Positions 51,769 through 61,512 of a stretch of 64,000 nucleotides of DNA are shown here, piece after piece. How positions within the stretch are numbered: position 1 is the stretch's first letter; each line of letters opens with the position of its first letter. The translations under genes were made by a program, and so were the position numbers. A model generated the notes under the pieces. That model did not search any database. It saw only the letters and a program-made list of their open reading frames with translations, and had not been told where the DNA came from. Origin of the DNA: Pelagibacteraceae bacterium AG-461-B04 (GTDB taxonomy: Bacteria > Pseudomonadota > Alphaproteobacteria > Pelagibacterales > AG-422-B15); assembly GCA_003211835.1 (NCBI GenBank), contig QCRN01000001.1, positions 116,269-180,268 of the forward strand, written 5' to 3'.

Positions 51769-52503
51769 TTACCTTCTTTGACCAAAAAGCCTGAGCAGCA
51801 TAATAAATAAATTTATAAAGTCTAAGTAAAGTGTTAATGCACCCATGATTGCCTTTTTTGCTGCAACTTCTGCGCTATCATAGGCCATATACATATTTTT
51901 AATTTTCTGAGTATCGTATGCAGTAAGGCCAACAAAAATTAAAACTCCAAGAATTGAAATTCCATAATAAAGAGCTGGAGATTGCATAAATATATTTACA
52001 ATTGAGGCAATTATAATTCCAATAAGTCCCATGAATAGAAAAGAACCAAATCCAGTAAGATCTCTTTTAGTCGTATATCCATATATACTCATCGCACCAA
52101 AAGTACTTGCCGTGATAAAGAACACACGAGCAATACTAGCACCCGTATATGTTAAGAAGATTGTAGAAAGAGACAATCCCATTAGAAATGCAAATATCCA
52201 AAACATAGTTTGTGCACGTGAGGCTGACATGTTTCTAATGCCAAACGACATGTACATAACAATTCCAAGGGGCGCTAAAGCAACAACCCACATCATAGGA
52301 CCGGTATATAAAGTTACACCTAAACTAGTAAGACCAACTATATCTCCTGAAGGACCCATGACAGCTGTGGCTTGAAACAACATATAGGCTACTAAACCTG
52401 TAAGAGCTAGACCAGATGCCATGTAGTTATAAACACTCATCATGTATTGTCTAAGACCTTCGTCGATCGCTGGCGTTGATTGAGCTCTTGTTTGATAGTC
52501 CAT
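51769..52503 (-). CDS. Bax inhibitor-1 / YccA family membrane protein
   Basis: A 244-residue protein with seven transmembrane segments. TGLTAYMLFQ-like early helix, LAPLGIVMYMSFG, SLSTIFLTYTGASIARVFFITA and the end FINLFIMLLRLFGQRR match the BI-1/YbhL group, including the conserved aspartate (TAYDTQKIKNMY). Proposed as pH-sensitive calcium leak channels. No ybhL-type RNA element is apparent upstream. Confidence 0.93.
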   Translation of the reverse strand: MDYQTRAQSTPAIDEGLRQYMMSVYNYMASGLALTGLVAYMLFQATAVMGPSGDIVGLTSLGVTLYTGPMMWVVALAPLGIVMYMSFGIRNMSASRAQTMFWIFAFLMGLSLSTIFLTYTGASIARVFFITASTFGAMSIYGYTTKRDLTGFGSFLFMGLIGIIIASIVNIFMQSPALYYGISILGVLIFVGLTAYDTQKIKNMYMAYDSAEVAAKKAIMGALTLYLDFINLFIMLLRLFGQRR

Positions 52504-52515
52504 ATTTAAAAACCT

Positions 52516-52572
52516 CTTGTATTAATTGTTATTTGTATTTTAATACATAATTACGAAGGTAATCAATACAAG
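52516..52572. promoter_or_regulatory. TTGTATT dyads in the divergent region before the epimerase-like gene
   Basis: Between the divergent Bax-inhibitor-1 and epimerase-like genes (52504-52630), CTTGTATT (52516-52523) pairs with AATACAAG (52565-52572). Between them a second dyad, TGTATT-TT-AATACA (52534-52547), repeats the same half-site. Four similar half-sites within 60 bases look like an operator array or a promoter-associated structure. The rest of the gap is plain AT-rich sequence with an AGGGGG ribosome-binding site at 52614-52619. Confidence 0.35.
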
Positions 52573-52630
52573 TAATTATTTATTAAGATTTTATTAAATA
52601 ATTTCAGTAAATTAGGGGGTAATTAGTTTG

Positions 52631-53641
52631 ATGGAAAAAGTACTCGTAACAGGAACCACAGGTTATATTGGCCTTCATTGTGTCGCTCAACTACTTGAGG
52701 CTGGATACCATGTAAGAGGCTCGATGAGATCTAAAGAAAGAGAGCCAGAAGTTAGAAATGCACTAGCTAAAGTTGTTAATGCAGAAAATAGATTTGAAAC
52801 ATGTGAACTTGACTTAATGAGTGATGCTGGTTGGGAAGATGCTGCTGCAGGATGTGACTATGTTTTACATATAGCCTCACCGCTCACTGAAAAAGCACCT
52901 GATCATGAAGATGATATTATTATTCCTGCAAAAGAAGGTTTGCTTCGTGCAGTGAAGAGTGCCGTGAAAAATAAAGTCAAAAGGTTTGTAATGACCTCAT
53001 CATTTTCAGCAGTAGGATACGGACATGTTAAAGAAGTATTCGATGAAAGTCATTGGACAGATCCCAATCAAAAAATTGGTGCATATAATAAAAGCAAGGC
53101 TATAGCTGAAAGGGCTATGTGGGATTATCTCTCAGGACTGGGTGAAGAAGATAAAATTGAAGCTGCTGCAATTAATCCAACACTTGTTGTAGGGCCTTCG
53201 TTATCAGATGACATGGGATCTTCCAATATGTTTATTCAAAGAATGCTTGATGGTTCTTATTCAGTTGTGCCACAAGTTCATCTTGGATTTGTTTCTGTAA
53301 AAGATACGGCCAGAGCTCATATTTCTGCCATGACGCATCCAGATGCTAACGGCAAAAGGTTTATCTTGGCAGAGAGAAATATGTGGTTAACTGAAATGAA
53401 TGAGATATTGATAAAAAATGGTTTTACAAAAGCTCCAACCAGAAAAGTTCCAAATTTTATTATAAAGCTAATGGGTATATTTAATAAGGAAGCAGCAGTA
53501 ATTGCAGGGTTTGTTGGTAAAACAAAATATACAAATTCGGAAAATGCAAAAAATATACTAAATTTTAATTTTGAAAGTGTTGAAGGTGCTGTTGTTGATA
53601 CCGCAAAACAAATGGAAGGTTTAGGATTGATAGTTAAATAA
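52631..53641 (+). CDS. NAD-dependent epimerase/reductase (extended SDR, dihydroflavonol-reductase-like)
   Basis: A 336-residue extended SDR. The N-terminal Rossmann loop is VTGTTGYIG, CDYVLHIASPL follows, and the catalytic pair is in GAYNKSKAIAE. The group includes dihydroflavonol-4-reductase-like and aldehyde/ketone reductases; substrate unknown. ATG at 52631 is preferred over the TTG at 52628; the AGGGGG site serves either. TAATG overlap links it to the aldo/keto reductase. Confidence 0.88.
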   Translation: MEKVLVTGTTGYIGLHCVAQLLEAGYHVRGSMRSKEREPEVRNALAKVVNAENRFETCELDLMSDAGWEDAAAGCDYVLHIASPLTEKAPDHEDDIIIPAKEGLLRAVKSAVKNKVKRFVMTSSFSAVGYGHVKEVFDESHWTDPNQKIGAYNKSKAIAERAMWDYLSGLGEEDKIEAAAINPTLVVGPSLSDDMGSSNMFIQRMLDGSYSVVPQVHLGFVSVKDTARAHISAMTHPDANGKRFILAERNMWLTEMNEILIKNGFTKAPTRKVPNFIIKLMGIFNKEAAVIAGFVGKTKYTNSENAKNILNFNFESVEGAVVDTAKQMEGLGLIVK

Positions 53642-54696
53642 TGGAATTTAGAAAATTAGGACGATCAGATATAGAAGTTAGCTCCATTTGTCTTGGTACA
53701 ATGACTTGGGGGGAACAAAATACTGAAGCTGACGCTCATGACCAGTTAGATTATTCACTCGCTCATAACGTCAACTTTATTGATACTGCAGAAATTTATG
53801 CTGTACCCACAAAAGCCAAGACTCAGGGCCTTACAGAGGAATATATTGGTTCCTGGTTTAAGGCGCGGGGGAATAGAGATAAAGTTATTCTTGCAACGAA
53901 GGTAGCAGGCCGCTCGGGAATGTCATGGCTAAGAGAGAATGAGGAGATTCCAAGACTAAGTAGAGAGCAAATTTTTTATGCCGTTGAAGGTAGTCTTAAA
54001 AGACTACAAACAGATTATATAGATCTCTACCAAGTTCACTGGCCTGACAGGCCTTTTGGCGCATTTTCAGGACGTCTTGAGTACAAACACATGGATACCT
54101 CTGACTCTATTCCACTTGAAGAAACACTTGAAGCATTAGGTGAACTGGTGAAGCAAGGAAAAGTAAGGGAAATTGGACTCTCCAATGAAACTCCGTGGGG
54201 CACAATGAAATATCTTCAACATGCCGAGGCCAAAGGCCTTCCTCGCGTAGCGTCCATTCAAAATGCCTATAACTTAGTAAACAGAGGTTTCGAAATTGGT
54301 CTTTCTGAAGTTGCTGCTCACGAACAAGTGGGGTTACTTGCTTATTCACCATTAGCTCAAGGAACATTATCTGGAAAATATTTGAATGGTCAGATGCCAC
54401 AAGGGTCAAGAATGGCTTTGTTTGGCGACGGTCCTCTAATGTATAGATACAAAAATGAAAAAACTACTAAGGCAGTTGAAATGTATGTTGAAATTGCGAA
54501 AAAATATGAGCTCGATCCCTCTCAATTGGCCATCAGATTTTGTGATATACAACCTTTTGTTACATCAACCATAATTGGTGCAACGACAATGGAACAATTA
54601 AAAGCCTGCATAGACAGTATCCACCTTGATTTAAATAAAGAAATTATGAATGAAATCAGAAGTGTTCATAAGGAGATCCCAAACCCATCACCATGA
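53641..54696 (+). CDS. Aldo/keto reductase (Tas-like)
   Basis: A 351-residue NADPH-dependent oxidoreductase. The catalytic tetrad is visible: D48, Y53 (FIDTAEIYA), K87 (LATKVAG) and H133 (YQVHWPD). The long loop after the helix and the overall length match the Tas/YghZ group. ATG overlaps the epimerase gene by one base and its end overlaps phhB by four. It ends with the usual C-terminal SIHLDLNKE. Confidence 0.92.
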   Translation: MEFRKLGRSDIEVSSICLGTMTWGEQNTEADAHDQLDYSLAHNVNFIDTAEIYAVPTKAKTQGLTEEYIGSWFKARGNRDKVILATKVAGRSGMSWLRENEEIPRLSREQIFYAVEGSLKRLQTDYIDLYQVHWPDRPFGAFSGRLEYKHMDTSDSIPLEETLEALGELVKQGKVREIGLSNETPWGTMKYLQHAEAKGLPRVASIQNAYNLVNRGFEIGLSEVAAHEQVGLLAYSPLAQGTLSGKYLNGQMPQGSRMALFGDGPLMYRYKNEKTTKAVEMYVEIAKKYELDPSQLAIRFCDIQPFVTSTIIGATTMEQLKACIDSIHLDLNKEIMNEIRSVHKEIPNPSP

Positions 54697-54980
54697 TTAA
54701 AAAACTTACAAAAACAGAAGTTACACAAAAACTGAACCGCTTATCAGGCTGGAAAATGGTCAAAGGCCGTAATGCAATTACTAAAACATTTAAATTTAAA
54801 GATTTTATGGAAGCCTTCGGTTGGATGACATCTATGGCTATATATGCTGAAAAAAAAGATCATCATCCGGAATGGTTTAATGTCTACAGCACCGTAGTCG
54901 TTACGCTATCTACGCATGACTCAGGCGGTGTGACTAAGCTCGACCTTGATATGGCTCAAGAGATGAATAGGAAAAAATAA
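54693..54980 (+). CDS. phhB: 4a-hydroxytetrahydrobiopterin dehydratase (PhhB/DCoH)
   Basis: A 95-residue pterin carbinolamine dehydratase. Active-site residues are H57, H58, P59 (DHHPEWFNVY) and H75/D76 (STHDSGG). It recycles the pterin cofactor of aromatic amino-acid hydroxylases; no hydroxylase is in the window. In many bacteria it is also present alone and may support molybdopterin or other pterin metabolism. It ends 8 bases from a convergent gene. Confidence 0.93.
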   Translation: MIKKLTKTEVTQKLNRLSGWKMVKGRNAITKTFKFKDFMEAFGWMTSMAIYAEKKDHHPEWFNVYSTVVVTLSTHDSGGVTKLDLDMAQEMNRKK

Positions 54981-54988
54981 TAAAACTT

Positions 54989-56005
54989 CTAAGATTTATA
55001 AAAAGAAGTTGTTAAAGCAATCTTTCCTGTAGCTTTACGTGCAAGAATTGTTTCAAGAGCTTCTTGCCCTCTTTCAAGTGGAAGAATTTCTGTAACTGGT
55101 GCTTTTAATTTACCTTCTTCGTACCAGCTCGTCAGTTGGTTCATATTGTCCAAATGATTTTGTGGCTCTAAAGCTGTAAATTGTCCCCAAAATACCCCCA
55201 CAGCTGAACATCCCTTGATCAAATAAAGATTCATAGGGATTTTAGGTATATGGCCCGCCGCCCAACCAATAACTAAGAAACGTCCATTCCATGCAATACT
55301 TCTTAACGCAGGCTCAGTAAAATCAGCACCAACAGGATCATAAATTACGTCTGGTCCTTTGCCACCTGTTGCTTTAGCGATTTCACTTCTAAATTGTTTA
55401 ACTTCGTCACGATCTGTTAAATCATAACCACCATAATTAATGACTTCATCTGCACCATACTGTTTACATACTTCTAATTTCTCATCAGATGATGCAGCTG
55501 CTACAACTTTAGCGCCAAGAGCTTTCCCAATTTCAACAGCTGATATGCCTACACCACCAGCTGCACCTAGAACCAATAGTGTTTCACCTTCTTTGAGTTG
55601 GCCGCGATTTTTTAATGCGTATTGTGATGTACCATAAGTTAATGTAAAGCACGAAGCCGTAGTAAAATCCATACTGCTTGGCTTTTTGTAAATTTGAGCA
55701 GCACTTACGATCACTTGTTCTCTGAAACCTCCAAAACCTGTCATGGCAACAACCTCATCGCCAACTTTCCAATCTGTGATGCTTTCACCAACTGCACTAA
55801 TTGTTCCTGATATTTCACCACCTGGTGAAAAAGGAAGAGGTGGTTTTACTTGGTACTTATCTTGTATGATTAAAGTATCTGGAAAATTGACGCCAGCAGC
55901 ATGTACATCCACCAAAATTTGGCTCTTCTTTAGTTCGGGAACCTCAACATCCTCATAAACCAATGAACTTGGAGGTCCGAATTCTTTGCAAACAATTGCT
56001 TTCAT
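54989..56005 (-). CDS. NADPH:quinone oxidoreductase (zinc-independent MDR family)
   Basis: A 338-residue medium-chain dehydrogenase/reductase. The N-terminal catalytic domain lacks the zinc cysteines; the nucleotide loop is VLGAAGGVGISAVEIGKALGA. It starts MKAIVCKEFGPPSSLVYEDV, typical of the NADPH:quinone reductase group. Substrate could be quinones or enones. It is divergent from the IalB-like gene with only 30 bases between starts. Confidence 0.9.
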   Translation of the reverse strand: MKAIVCKEFGPPSSLVYEDVEVPELKKSQILVDVHAAGVNFPDTLIIQDKYQVKPPLPFSPGGEISGTISAVGESITDWKVGDEVVAMTGFGGFREQVIVSAAQIYKKPSSMDFTTASCFTLTYGTSQYALKNRGQLKEGETLLVLGAAGGVGISAVEIGKALGAKVVAAASSDEKLEVCKQYGADEVINYGGYDLTDRDEVKQFRSEIAKATGGKGPDVIYDPVGADFTEPALRSIAWNGRFLVIGWAAGHIPKIPMNLYLIKGCSAVGVFWGQFTALEPQNHLDNMNQLTSWYEEGKLKAPVTEILPLERGQEALETILARKATGKIALTTSFYKS

Positions 56006-56035
56006 AATTTTGAATCTCGATATAAATTACAGCCT

Positions 56036-56554
56036 ATGAAATTTATTAATTTCAGACTTATTCTATCAATATTACTGCTGAGTTCAATAAATGCTTTTGC
56101 AGTCATCGATGTTGTGCATCTTGGATCTTTTGGCAAAAGTGGAGCATGGCAGGCGAAAGAATTTAAAGACGGAACATCCAAGATTTGCTACATAATTTCA
56201 AAACCAATTTCTACAAATCCCTCAGATCTTAATCGCGGTGAGCATGCTTTAATGATTACAAATTTTCAGGATGATGGGACCTCTCATGAAGCCAGTGTCG
56301 ATACCGGATTTACCTTCAAGCCCAAAAGCATGGTTGAAGTCAGCATCAAGAACAGCAACTACAAATTTTTCACAGTCGAATCAAGAGCCTGGCTAGCAGA
56401 CGGCGAAAATGATAAGAAGCTCATAAAAGATATGAAGAACGGGGCACGTGTCAAAGTGAAGAGCATTTCAAGCAGAGGAACCAAAATAACAGATACATAT
56501 TCACTTATTGGATTTACAAAAGCATTAGCGGCGATCGACGAAGCCTGCTTATAA
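56036..56554 (+). CDS. Invasion-associated locus B (IalB) family secreted protein
   Basis: A 172-residue exported protein. Signal peptide residues 1-22; then CYIISKPIS, GEHALMITNF, VESRAWLADGENDKKLI and the typical end SSRGTKITDTYSLIGFTKAL...C. The family is widespread in Alphaproteobacteria and named from Bartonella; biochemical role unknown. It lies six bases before rlmN, a neighbourhood that I recall from Rhizobiales. Confidence 0.85.
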   Translation: MKFINFRLILSILLLSSINAFAVIDVVHLGSFGKSGAWQAKEFKDGTSKICYIISKPISTNPSDLNRGEHALMITNFQDDGTSHEASVDTGFTFKPKSMVEVSIKNSNYKFFTVESRAWLADGENDKKLIKDMKNGARVKVKSISSRGTKITDTYSLIGFTKALAAIDEACL

Positions 56555-56560
56555 ACAATC

Positions 56561-57658
56561 ATGACAGATGAAAAATTAGGCTTAATTGGACTAAGTCAAT
56601 CTGAGATATATGAATCTTTGATCATGAATGATCTCATCGGAGAGAAAGATAAATTTCGTGCTAAGCAAATATGGCACTGGCTTTATAATAAAGGTGAGAC
56701 TGATTTTGAGAAAATGAGTTCGATCTCTAAAGAGTTAAGATCAACACTTCCTCAATTTTACCAAATTAGAAGACCCACAATACAAACACATGAAAAATCT
56801 ATTGATGGAACGCAAAAGTGGTTATTCAAACTCAACGATGGAAACCTCATAGAGACAGTTTTTATTCCTGAGGATAATCGAGGAACGTTATGTGTGTCAT
56901 CACAAGTTGGCTGCACATTAAATTGTACATTTTGTTATACAGGTACACAAAAATTGGTCCGTAATTTAACCAGTGAAGAAATTGTTTCACAATTACTCGT
57001 GGCTAAAGATGAATTATCTGATTGGTCACATAAACATGGCAGGAAAATTTCAAATGTTGTTTTCATGGGAATGGGAGAACCTCTTTATAACTACAAAAAT
57101 GTTAAACAAGCTGCAGAAATTATGGGTGATAAGGAGGGAATTCAATTATCAACAAAAAGAATAACACTGAGTACTTCAGGTATAGTGCCTGAAATAATGA
57201 AATGGGGAGAAGAAGTAGATTCGAGACTTGCCATTTCACTACATGCAACAAATGATGAATTACGCAATGAGATTGTACCGATTAATAAAAAGTTTCCCTT
57301 AAAAGAATTAATTAAATCTTGTAGAGAATATCCAAGAGCTAAAAATGCGAAACGTATTACTTTTGAGTATGTGATGCTCAAAGGTGTTAATGATGACGTG
57401 GCCGATGCGCGTAAACTAGTTAAATTAATTTCAGGAATTCCAGCGAAAATTAATCTTATTCCCTTTAATCCATGGCCTAATTCGCCCTATGAATGCTCTG
57501 ATAAAGAGCAAATTAAGAAATTTAGTGACATCATTAAAAATGCAGGTTATGCAAGCCCTGTTAGAAAAACAAGAGGGCAAGATATTATGGCTGCATGTGG
57601 TCAACTCAAGTCCTCAAGTAAAAAAATAAGAAAAAGTGAACTAAGAAATCATGGATAA
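56561..57658 (+). CDS. rlmN: Dual-specificity RNA methyltransferase RlmN
   Basis: A 365-residue radical SAM enzyme. The cluster motif is C118, C122, C125 ([11 protein letters not shown]); the methyl-carrying cysteine is about C346 ([10 protein letters not shown]); [15 protein letters not shown] is the conserved GEP region. It makes m2A2503 in 23S rRNA and m2A37 in tRNA. Overlaps argG by eight bases. Confidence 0.96.
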   Translation: MTDEKLGLIGLSQSEIYESLIMNDLIGEKDKFRAKQIWHWLYNKGETDFEKMSSISKELRSTLPQFYQIRRPTIQTHEKSIDGTQKWLFKLNDGNLIETVFIPEDNRGTLCVSSQVGCTLNCTFCYTGTQKLVRNLTSEEIVSQLLVAKDELSDWSHKHGRKISNVVFMGMGEPLYNYKNVKQAAEIMGDKEGIQLSTKRITLSTSGIVPEIMKWGEEVDSRLAISLHATNDELRNEIVPINKKFPLKELIKSCREYPRAKNAKRITFEYVMLKGVNDDVADARKLVKLISGIPAKINLIPFNPWPNSPYECSDKEQIKKFSDIIKNAGYASPVRKTRGQDIMAACGQLKSSSKKIRKSELRNHG

Positions 57659-58844
57659 AATAAATAAAGTTGTTCTTGCTTACTCAGGTGGGCTCGATAC
57701 ATCCGTTATATTAAGATGGCTTAAAGAAACATACTCGTGCGAGGTCGTTACGTTTACTGCAAACTTAGGCCAAGATGAAGATTATGATTTGGTTAAAAAA
57801 AAAGCAACACAGCAAGGTGTCAAAGAAATATTCATTGAAGATCTCAAAGAAGAATTCGTCCGTGATTACGTTTTTCCAATGTTCAGAGCTAATCCACTTT
57901 ATGAAGGATACTATCTTTTAGGCACATCTATTGCGAGACCTTTAATTGCACGAAAACAAATTGAAATTGCAAACAAAGTGGGTGCCGATACTGTATCGCA
58001 CGGTGCAACAGGCAAAGGTAACGATCAAATTAGATTTGAGTTAGGTTATTATTATCATAAACCAGATATTAAAATCATCAGTCCATGGAGAGAGTGGGAT
58101 CTGACATCCAGAACATCCTTGGTTGAGTATGCTGATCAACACGGTATCGAAATAGCTAAAGATAAAAGAGGTGAACAACCTTTCAGTATTGATGAAAATA
58201 TTTTACACTCCTCTGCTGAGGGTAAAGTTCTTGAAGATCCCTGGGAAGAAGCTCCCGATTATGTATATACAAGATCTGTATCACCAGAAAATGCTCCTGA
58301 TACTCCAGAAGAGATCACCATTGAGTTTAAACAAGGCGATGCCTGTGCTTTAAATGGACAAAGCATGACACCATTTGAATTGTTGAAAGCCTTGAACGAG
58401 ATGGGCGGAAAACATGGCATTGGTAGGGTCGATTTGGTGGAAAATAGGTATGTCGGCATGAAATCGAGGGGCATATACGAAACACCTGGTGGAACAATCC
58501 TCTATCACGCTCACAGAGCCATAGAAAGTATCACCTTGGATAAAGAAGCAGCTCACATGAAGGATGAACTGTCTCCCAAGTATGCAGAGCTAGTCTACAA
58601 CGGCTATTGGTTTTCACCAGAGAGAGAAATGATGCAATCCATGATTGATAAATCTCAAGCGAAAGTAGAGGGTAAAGTCAGACTAAAACTCTACAAAGGA
58701 AACACGATGATCACGGGACGTGAGTCCTCAATGAGTTTGTATAATCCTAATCTAGCAACTTTTGAGTCAGATAATATTTATTCTCAAAAAGATGCCGAAG
58801 GCTTCATCAAGCTGAGTGCTTTAAGATTAAGAGAAAAAAAATAA
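57651..58844 (+). CDS. argG: Argininosuccinate synthase
   Basis: A 397-residue enzyme of arginine synthesis. The ATP pyrophosphatase loop is [12 protein letters not shown], with [15 protein letters not shown] and the [17 protein letters not shown] segment. It joins citrulline and aspartate. The end abuts the convergent folD gene with no bases between the stops. Confidence 0.98.
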   Translation: MDKINKVVLAYSGGLDTSVILRWLKETYSCEVVTFTANLGQDEDYDLVKKKATQQGVKEIFIEDLKEEFVRDYVFPMFRANPLYEGYYLLGTSIARPLIARKQIEIANKVGADTVSHGATGKGNDQIRFELGYYYHKPDIKIISPWREWDLTSRTSLVEYADQHGIEIAKDKRGEQPFSIDENILHSSAEGKVLEDPWEEAPDYVYTRSVSPENAPDTPEEITIEFKQGDACALNGQSMTPFELLKALNEMGGKHGIGRVDLVENRYVGMKSRGIYETPGGTILYHAHRAIESITLDKEAAHMKDELSPKYAELVYNGYWFSPEREMMQSMIDKSQAKVEGKVRLKLYKGNTMITGRESSMSLYNPNLATFESDNIYSQKDAEGFIKLSALRLREKK

Positions 58845-59732
58845 TTATTGTTGCTGTCGTATTGCGGCGTCAACAGTGTTTTTCAATAAACATGCGATTG
58901 TCATGGGTCCAACACCACCAGGTACTGGGGTAATTGCTGCAGCTACACTTAATACTTCATCAAAATCAACATCACCAACAAGTTTTGTCTTGCCTGGATT
59001 TTCTGGATGATCAACACGATTGATACCAACATCAATAACGATCGCACCTTCTTTAATCCAATCTTTTTTAACCATCAGTGGTCTGCCCACGGCTGCAACA
59101 ACAATATCTGCTTGCCTGGTAAGCTCTTCAATATTTCTTGTTTTCGAATGTACAATAGTCACGGTGCAAGATTCCTCTAAGAGCAATTGCGCCATCGGTT
59201 TGCCAACAATATTAGATCTACCAATAATAACGGCATGCATCCCCTTTAGATCAGCAACAGATCTTTTTAACATTAGATAACATCCAAGAGGAGTGCACGG
59301 CGTAAATGTTTTATTTAAGAGTTCACCACCAATTGAATTTCTACCAACGTTAATTGCGTGAAATCCATCAGCATCTTTAATAGGATCAATTGAATCGATG
59401 ATTGCTCTTGAATCTATATGAGGTGGTAGCGGTAACTGAACCAATATACCATTCACTTTCTCATCTTTATTAAGATCATAAATAAGCTTCAATAAATCAC
59501 TTTCAATAACGGTTGTGTCTAAAAAATAGTCTTCTACATCCATACCAATTTCTTTAGCCATTTTCGTTTTAGTCTTTACATAAACTTGACTAGCAGGATC
59601 TTCACCCACCAAGACAACTGCAAGAGTTGGAACTTTATTATAATCCCTTTTAAAGGCCTCTACCTTAACAGCGGTTTCTGCACGCAAATCAGAAGCAATT
59701 TTTTTTCCGTCAATTAACTTATTTTCGTCCAT
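58845..59732 (-). CDS. folD: Bifunctional methylenetetrahydrofolate dehydrogenase/cyclohydrolase
   Basis: A 295-residue folate enzyme. Motifs: [17 protein letters not shown] (catalytic lysine), [34 protein letters not shown] and the end [11 protein letters not shown]. It interconverts methylene-, methenyl- and formyl-tetrahydrofolate, supplying one-carbon units. It follows yggT by three bases. Confidence 0.97.
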   Translation of the reverse strand: MDENKLIDGKKIASDLRAETAVKVEAFKRDYNKVPTLAVVLVGEDPASQVYVKTKTKMAKEIGMDVEDYFLDTTVIESDLLKLIYDLNKDEKVNGILVQLPLPPHIDSRAIIDSIDPIKDADGFHAINVGRNSIGGELLNKTFTPCTPLGCYLMLKRSVADLKGMHAVIIGRSNIVGKPMAQLLLEESCTVTIVHSKTRNIEELTRQADIVVAAVGRPLMVKKDWIKEGAIVIDVGINRVDHPENPGKTKLVGDVDFDEVLSVAAAITPVPGGVGPMTIACLLKNTVDAAIRQQQ

Positions 59733-59735
59733 AAT

Positions 59736-60029
59736 TTATAACGCAATAGTCATGTAAAAATATTCAAAAAGGAGATTTCTAATAAAGTACAAAATCAAAA
59801 TTAAAACTACTGGAGATATATCAATTCCACTAAGATTCGGCAGAAAGTTTCTTATAGGGTTAAGTAGTGGGTCGGTTAACCTTTTAGTTCCATAATAGAC
59901 AGCAATAATAATTCTATTCTGTGTATTGAAGATATTCATAGCTATCAACCAACTAAAAATAACATTGATGATCAATACCCATGTATATATATTGATAACT
60001 TGATCAAAGAGAATAATAAGTGAATTCAT
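59736..60029 (-). CDS. YggT family membrane protein
   Basis: A 97-residue protein with two to three hydrophobic helices and the repeated YggT pattern (FSWLIAMNIF, then TDPLLNPIRNFLPNLSGIDISPV). Some members affect osmotic or cell-division traits; function unclear. The stop of the amidotransferase gene overlaps its start by four bases. Confidence 0.88.
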   Translation of the reverse strand: MNSLIILFDQVINIYTWVLIINVIFSWLIAMNIFNTQNRIIIAVYYGTKRLTDPLLNPIRNFLPNLSGIDISPVVLILILYFIRNLLFEYFYMTIAL

Positions 60030-60724
60030 AAATTAATATCTTTCAATAAGTAATTATCTAAAAATGAGTCTAACCATAAATTTATTTTTTTACCATGTTT
60101 AAGTCGATGAGTAAGTTGTTCACGTCGATTTTGTGCACCTTTTTCTTTTAACATATAACCAGCATAATATAACCATCGAAGATGCATTTTTAGATTAACC
60201 TCAGGGTGAAATTGAATTGCTAAAGCATTTTTATATCGGAATGCTTGTTCTCTGAATAGATCACCATTAGCTAGAATTTCGCATGACCGGGGCACAGTAA
60301 AACCTTCTCGGTGCCACTGGAAAAACTTTTTCTGACTTTGGAACATTTTGTGGCCATCTCCTCTGGGATTGATATCAAAAAAACCAATTTCAAGTGTGAG
60401 GTCATGAGATTTCTGAACTGTCCCACCAAGATTCTTGGCAAGCATTTGAGCACCTAAACATATTCCAAGAAACGGCTTATTGGACTCAAGTACTTTGGAT
60501 ATCCAATCTATCTCGTATTTTATATAATCTAGATCATCATTAGCACTCGGTGGTCCACCATAGATGACCGCTAAATCATGCTCATCCATATTTTCTGGAA
60601 GTTTTTCACCAATGACCGGCCTTCTGACATCCAGTGTGTAGCCACGCTTTCTTAATTTAATACCAACGTCACCAGTACTTGATCTTGGTTGATGAACGAC
60701 CATTAATGCAGTTTTTTTATTCAT
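60026..60724 (-). CDS. Class I glutamine amidotransferase (GMP-synthase-like)
   Basis: A 232-residue free-standing GATase domain. Nucleophile C89 in GICLGAQMLAKNLGG; H173 and E175 in QFHPEV. Members hydrolyse glutamine or gamma-glutamyl compounds; no synthetase partner is adjacent. YggT follows with an ATGA overlap, and the SDR gene is 16 bases upstream. Confidence 0.87.
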   Translation of the reverse strand: MNKKTALMVVHQPRSSTGDVGIKLRKRGYTLDVRRPVIGEKLPENMDEHDLAVIYGGPPSANDDLDYIKYEIDWISKVLESNKPFLGICLGAQMLAKNLGGTVQKSHDLTLEIGFFDINPRGDGHKMFQSQKKFFQWHREGFTVPRSCEILANGDLFREQAFRYKNALAIQFHPEVNLKMHLRWLYYAGYMLKEKGAQNRREQLTHRLKHGKKINLWLDSFLDNYLLKDINL

Positions 60725-60740
60725 AGCTCAAGCTATGAAA

Positions 60741-61511
60741 CTACATTGCGCTTAAGCCACCATCAAGAACAATTTCTGTCCCAGTCATGAATTTGGACTC
60801 ATCAGAAGCTAGATATAAAATTGCATAGGATACATCATCTGTATCTCCAATTTTATTCATTGGGATTTGTCTGGCTAATTTGGCAACTGCTTCATCTGCA
60901 CCAAATGCTTGTTTAATTGGATCAAGAATGGGTGTATTCACAAATGCTGGATGAATTGAATTACACCGAACCTCAAATCCTTTTTTAGCACAAAATAATG
61001 CTACAGATTTAGAGAGAAGACGAACTCCAGCTTTTGATGAATTGTAAGCAGCAGTATTCCACCCTGCAACAATGCCAGATATAGACGAGATATTAATAAT
61101 TGAGCCATGTCCATGTTTACCCATAATAGGAACTGCATACTTACAACCAAGAAAAACACTATCAAGATTCACTTGATGTACCTTTTTCCAAATATCAAAA
61201 TCAGTTGAAACAACATCAGCGCCAAGGCTAATGCCCGCACTATTTACTAAAATATTAATTTTACCATGATCACTCTCAGTTTTATTAATTAATTCAATCC
61301 AAGATTCTTCTTGAGTGACGTCATGAAATATAGCTTGAAATTGTGTCTTACTGAAATCACTCAAGCGCTCCGACATTGAATCTAATACTTCTCGGTTTAC
61401 ATCAGTGAGAATTACTTTTGCACCTTCTTCAAGCAGCTTACGTGCCGCCGCAAATCCAAGTCCAGAAGCCGCACCAGTGATAATTGCAACTTTGTCCTGT
61501 ACGCGCCCCAT
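60741..61511 (-). CDS. Short-chain dehydrogenase (3-hydroxyacyl/steroid type)
   Basis: A 256-residue classical SDR. TGAASGLG at residues 12-19, NSAGIS near 90, and catalytic Y156/K160 (YNSSK) after the ISSISGIV strand; the C-terminal GTEIVLDGGLSAM is typical. Substrate could be a steroid, sugar alcohol or hydroxy acid. It follows the YCF48-like gene by one base. Confidence 0.9.
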   Translation of the reverse strand: MGRVQDKVAIITGAASGLGFAAARKLLEEGAKVILTDVNREVLDSMSERLSDFSKTQFQAIFHDVTQEESWIELINKTESDHGKINILVNSAGISLGADVVSTDFDIWKKVHQVNLDSVFLGCKYAVPIMGKHGHGSIINISSISGIVAGWNTAAYNSSKAGVRLLSKSVALFCAKKGFEVRCNSIHPAFVNTPILDPIKQAFGADEAVAKLARQIPMNKIGDTDDVSYAILYLASDESKFMTGTEIVLDGGLSAM

Positions 61512-61512
61512 T

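Noticed and set aside
51769..52630. ybhL RNA motif ahead of the Bax-inhibitor-1 gene
   Set aside because: The spacer has AT-rich dyads only and no compact G/C hairpin of that kind.
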